Shown piece after piece: positions 61,970-64,000 of a DNA stretch of 64,000 nt. Source of the DNA: Alphaproteobacteria bacterium. Its GTDB lineage: Bacteria > Pseudomonadota > Alphaproteobacteria > Rhodospirillales > Rhodospirillaceae. The notes beneath the pieces were generated by a model that saw only the letters and a list, made by a program, of their open reading frames with translations, did no database searches and was not told the DNA's origin. The stretch's first letter is position 1. Each line of letters begins with the position of its first letter. The stretch is taken from NCBI GenBank assembly GCA_030835385.1, contig JAURPI010000013.1, forward strand, positions 1 to 64,000. The letters run 5' to 3'. The position numbers and the translations under genes are program-made.

Positions 61970-62797
61970 TTAACCACCTCTTTGGAAACGATCGAGCACC
62001 ACATCATCCATTCCCGCGTCCCGCGAGATTTCGCCATAAAGTTCGGCGGTTATCTCAGACGCCCCTTTCTCCTTGGCTGCCGCTTCTGTGTGGCGAATGA
62101 CGGTGCGACGCACGCCCGCCGGCACCCGGCGCAGCGCCTGCATGGCGCCTTCATCCCAATCCATGCCCGTTACCAGGGCATGTACTTCTTGGGACGAGTC
62201 CTCAATGTCTTCCAATGTGTACATCTCGATATTGTCACTATGGCAATAGAAGTAATCAGCGCGTCTTTCGTCACCGAGACCAATGGGAAGGTCTAGTGCG
62301 CGTAAACGATCTTCTCGGCCCATATCGACCAGATCTTCCTCGACCATGAGGGAAACAATGTTGCCGATGACATGGCCTTGAGTCGCGTCGAGTTCGACCA
62401 CTTCATCTACGGTGCACTCGAGTACCTGTTTACATTCGGCAATGCTAGGCGGCTTTACGCGCTTCGACGGAATTTGAGTGAAAGATGTGTGTTCCAGTTC
62501 ATTCACGCCCTCGGCATGAAAGCGCGCTGTTTCCATCATGTCTTTAAGGTGACTGGCTGAAGGGCAGTTGATTACAAACTCGCCGGTGTCACGAATATTT
62601 TGGAAGGTATGCGATGTGTTTCGAAAGCCCAGATAAATGCGTGGCGTTTTGTGCATCACGTCGTACTGCATGATGTGTGAGTAGGGGGCCGCATTCACCT
62701 TACCATCGGCATTGAGAGTCGTAACAATGGTAATGAGTTTTGGAAAAACGAATGTATCTGAATACCAAAACGGTTTGATTTTTACGTCTTTATGCAT
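61970..62797 (-). CDS. Flavin reductase-like protein fused to a PCP_red domain
   Basis: 275 residues. The N-terminal two thirds is a split-barrel FMN-binding flavin-reductase-like domain (I-V-T-T-L-N-A-D-G-K-V-N-A-A-P-Y-S, I-Y-L-G-F-R, F-V-I-N-C-P-S). The C-terminal 45 residues read W-D-E-G-A-M-Q-A-L-R-R-V-P-A-G-V-R-R and then T-E-A-A-A-K-E-K-G-A-S-E-I-T, matching the PCP_red domain known from the C-terminus of dark-operative protochlorophyllide reductase subunit B. ATG 62795-62797 is chosen over an upstream start (62857) because GGGA lies nine bases before it and the fold begins there. Cytoplasmic. Confidence 0.82.
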   Translation of the reverse strand: MHKDVKIKPFWYSDTFVFPKLITIVTTLNADGKVNAAPYSHIMQYDVMHKTPRIYLGFRNTSHTFQNIRDTGEFVINCPSASHLKDMMETARFHAEGVNELEHTSFTQIPSKRVKPPSIAECKQVLECTVDEVVELDATQGHVIGNIVSLMVEEDLVDMGREDRLRALDLPIGLGDERRADYFYCHSDNIEMYTLEDIEDSSQEVHALVTGMDWDEGAMQALRRVPAGVRRTVIRHTEAAAKEKGASEITAELYGEISRDAGMDDVVLDRFQRGG

Positions 62798-62819
62798 GTC
62801 GTGTTTCCCGCTCTCTATT

Positions 62820-63260
62820 CTATATGTGTGTGTAGCCGTCGGGCTCAAAACTCTCATGATGATGTAGCATCATCCACCGGCCTTCCACCTTACGCATCAC
62901 GTCGGTTAACCGCATGTCGGCGGATAATGCATTTGGCGGCTCCCAGGCGGCGGCCATATGGCAAAGGACGATCGCCAGGTCTCCGTAGATGTCGATTTTG
63001 AGGGGATTGAGCGTAAAAGAGAATGGCCCCCTGGCTCGCGTGTTTTCCTGATCTTTTTTGTGAAAATCTTTGACCTCGGACAGAGATTTAAACAACTGGG
63101 GCAACGTACCGTCCCAAACAGAATACCAAGGCAGTTGGACAGCCTCGATCTTTTCCGGCTGGAAGGTTCGATAAGCCTCGTAAACACTTTCGATCACTTT
63201 GAACGCGGCTTCTTCCTCAGAACCCGGCTCAAAGTCAATAAATTTTCTAATGACATCCAT
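62820..63260 (-). CDS. SnoaL/NTF2-like protein
   Basis: 146 residues with the cone-like alpha+beta pattern of NTF2/SnoaL proteins: a first helix (A-A-F-K-V-I-E-S-V-Y-E-A-Y), P-W-Y-S-V-W-D-G-T-L, then strands with I-D-I-Y-G-D-L-A-I-V-L-C-H-M-A-A-A-W and W-M-M-L-H-H-H-E-S-F. Such proteins serve as isomerases, hydratases or binding proteins for small hydrophobic molecules. No signal peptide. It lies between the cupin and flavin reductase genes in one minus-strand run with short gaps. Confidence 0.8.
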   Translation of the reverse strand: MDVIRKFIDFEPGSEEEAAFKVIESVYEAYRTFQPEKIEAVQLPWYSVWDGTLPQLFKSLSEVKDFHKKDQENTRARGPFSFTLNPLKIDIYGDLAIVLCHMAAAWEPPNALSADMRLTDVMRKVEGRWMMLHHHESFEPDGYTHI

Positions 63261-63269
63261 AGACTTTGC

Positions 63270-64000
63270 CTAGTAGTTCGGTGGCCTCACGTAGGGTTTG
63301 GCGATTTTTTTGAGGTCATCTGGCAGGGATGGATTAAACTCTGGGTCCCACTGGAATGGCGATTTCTCTTCGGCGATGGTGTTGGCCAGAGGCCCATTTA
63401 CGGTTCGCACCCAAAGGTGATACCCGGCATCGGTCCCGGCGGGACCATGGTATTCACCTTCCAGCCACCAGACATAACCTCCGGGTCCCATCCGGCCGCA
63501 ATCTCCCCAGACATACTCACCATCAATGCAGAAGACTTCTTCGATCATCGGGTGGGTCCACTTGGGCTTCATCATGCCGGCAGGAACGCGGTGAGGTCGG
63601 GTGCAATAGAGAAAGGATTGCTCGCCGGTGTAGGGGTCATTGCGTAGCGGTTTGATGGCTGTGCCGCCGGCGAATTTTGGATCGGTTAAACCTTCGTCCC
63701 ATTCCATGGTCATAGGGTCGACGAACGGGATGAGGAGTTTTTCGTCGAAGTCGGGGCCGGCCCCCGATTTGACCTCGGGCTTATCTGCAAAGGTGGTGAG
63801 CATGACGCAGCCTTGTTCCGACGATGCGCTGTGTCTCGTGTAACCAGCTGGCAGAAAACCGTACTGATGGGCGCGATAGCTTTGACCGTTGATGGAGATC
63901 GACCCTTCAAGCACCAAAAACTCTTCATGGGCAGTCACGAATTCCGGCTCGGTCCGGTTCCAACCTTTGGGGTACCGTATAATCGTGGTGGAGTCCGTCC
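63270..64000 (-). CDS. Cupin (DUF4437-like) protein, cut by window edge
   Basis: The frame is open from 63270 through the right edge: upstream of a GTG at 63938 it continues in frame with R-Y-P-K-G-W-N-R-T-E-P-E-F, so the real start lies outside the window. Two cupin-like halves are visible: E-E-F-L-V-L-E-G-S-I-S with G-F-L-P-A-G-Y-T-R-H, and H-P-M-I-E-E-V-F-C-I-D-G-E-Y with G-G-Y-V-W-W-L-E-G-E-Y-H-G-P. The histidine and glutamate pattern suggests a bicupin metal site. It is the first visible gene of a four-gene minus-strand operon. Confidence 0.75.
   Translation of the reverse strand, partial: TDSTTIIRYPKGWNRTEPEFVTAHEEFLVLEGSISINGQSYRAHQYGFLPAGYTRHSASSEQGCVMLTTFADKPEVKSGAGPDFDEKLLIPFVDPMTMEWDEGLTDPKFAGGTAIKPLRNDPYTGEQSFLYCTRPHRVPAGMMKPKWTHPMIEEVFCIDGEYVWGDCGRMGPGGYVWWLEGEYHGPAGTDAGYHLWVRTVNGPLANTIAEEKSPFQWDPEFNPSLPDDLKKIAKPYVRPPNY

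Overview
The window looks like a chromosomal piece of a free-living, probably marine or aquatic, alphaproteobacterium, perhaps Rhodospirillales-like. Reasons: an NDUFS4-type complex I accessory subunit (32681-32980), a family typical of alphaproteobacteria and mitochondria; alphaproteobacterial-type LexA boxes (direct repeats GTTC-N7-GTTC and GAAC-N7-GAAC) at 14968-15011; a TonB-dependent receptor; and many Tat- or Sec-exported redox and hydrolytic enzymes. There is no rRNA, CRISPR array, prophage or intact transposon. All assignments come from reading the sequence; no database was searched.

Layout. 1-2278: edge of an unknown gene, a peptide/solute-binding protein and a small exported protein. 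2391-9271: a block of catabolic genes (exported methyltransferase-fold protein, unusual alpha/beta hydrolase, aldehyde dehydrogenase, 3-hydroxyacid dehydrogenase, paraoxonase-like protein, hydrolase) bounded by two near-identical 27-bp sequences that look like insertion-sequence ends. 9272-20078: ordinary housekeeping genes (pepN, dusA, ydbH-ynbE-ydbL) among decaying genes: a surface-glycan gene, a CMP-sugar cytidylyltransferase fragment, a frameshifted DUF1045 gene and a gene with an in-frame amber codon. Within it is a 32-residue membrane protein behind two LexA boxes, a candidate SOS-induced division inhibitor. 20339-27685: a ten-gene Mrp/Mbh-type cation antiporter operon in the gene order of archaeal Mbh, with three NuoL/M/N-like subunits. 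27715-35771: DUF192 protein, cytochrome-linked PQQ sugar dehydrogenase, three more unusual alpha/beta hydrolases, tRNA-Pro, complex I subunit, tRNA-Arg, a second exported methyltransferase-fold protein, trhO and a GST. 36302-50848: TonB receptor followed by three DUF1838 proteins, a beta-lactamase-fold protein lacking its serine, a ferric-reductase-like heme protein with a PepSY partner, an exported nitrilase-like protein, an exported aldo/keto reductase, transporters and two exported NAD(P)-binding proteins. 50862-60184: YheT-type hydrolase, Mpo1-like protein, two tandem RND permeases and their adaptor. 60476-64000: cytochrome c and a minus-strand operon (cupin, NTF2-like protein, flavin reductase fused to a PCP_red domain, exported hydrolase).

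How they may work together (inference): the two catabolic regions share two gene families, the exported methyltransferase-fold protein and alpha/beta hydrolases in which the nucleophile-elbow serine is histidine (G-x-H-T-G). With the TonB receptor, three exported DUF1838 proteins, exported AKR/SDR proteins and PQQ and heme proteins, they suggest an uncharacterised envelope-located pathway for uptake and oxidation or hydrolysis of an organic substrate. The substrate cannot be read from the sequence.
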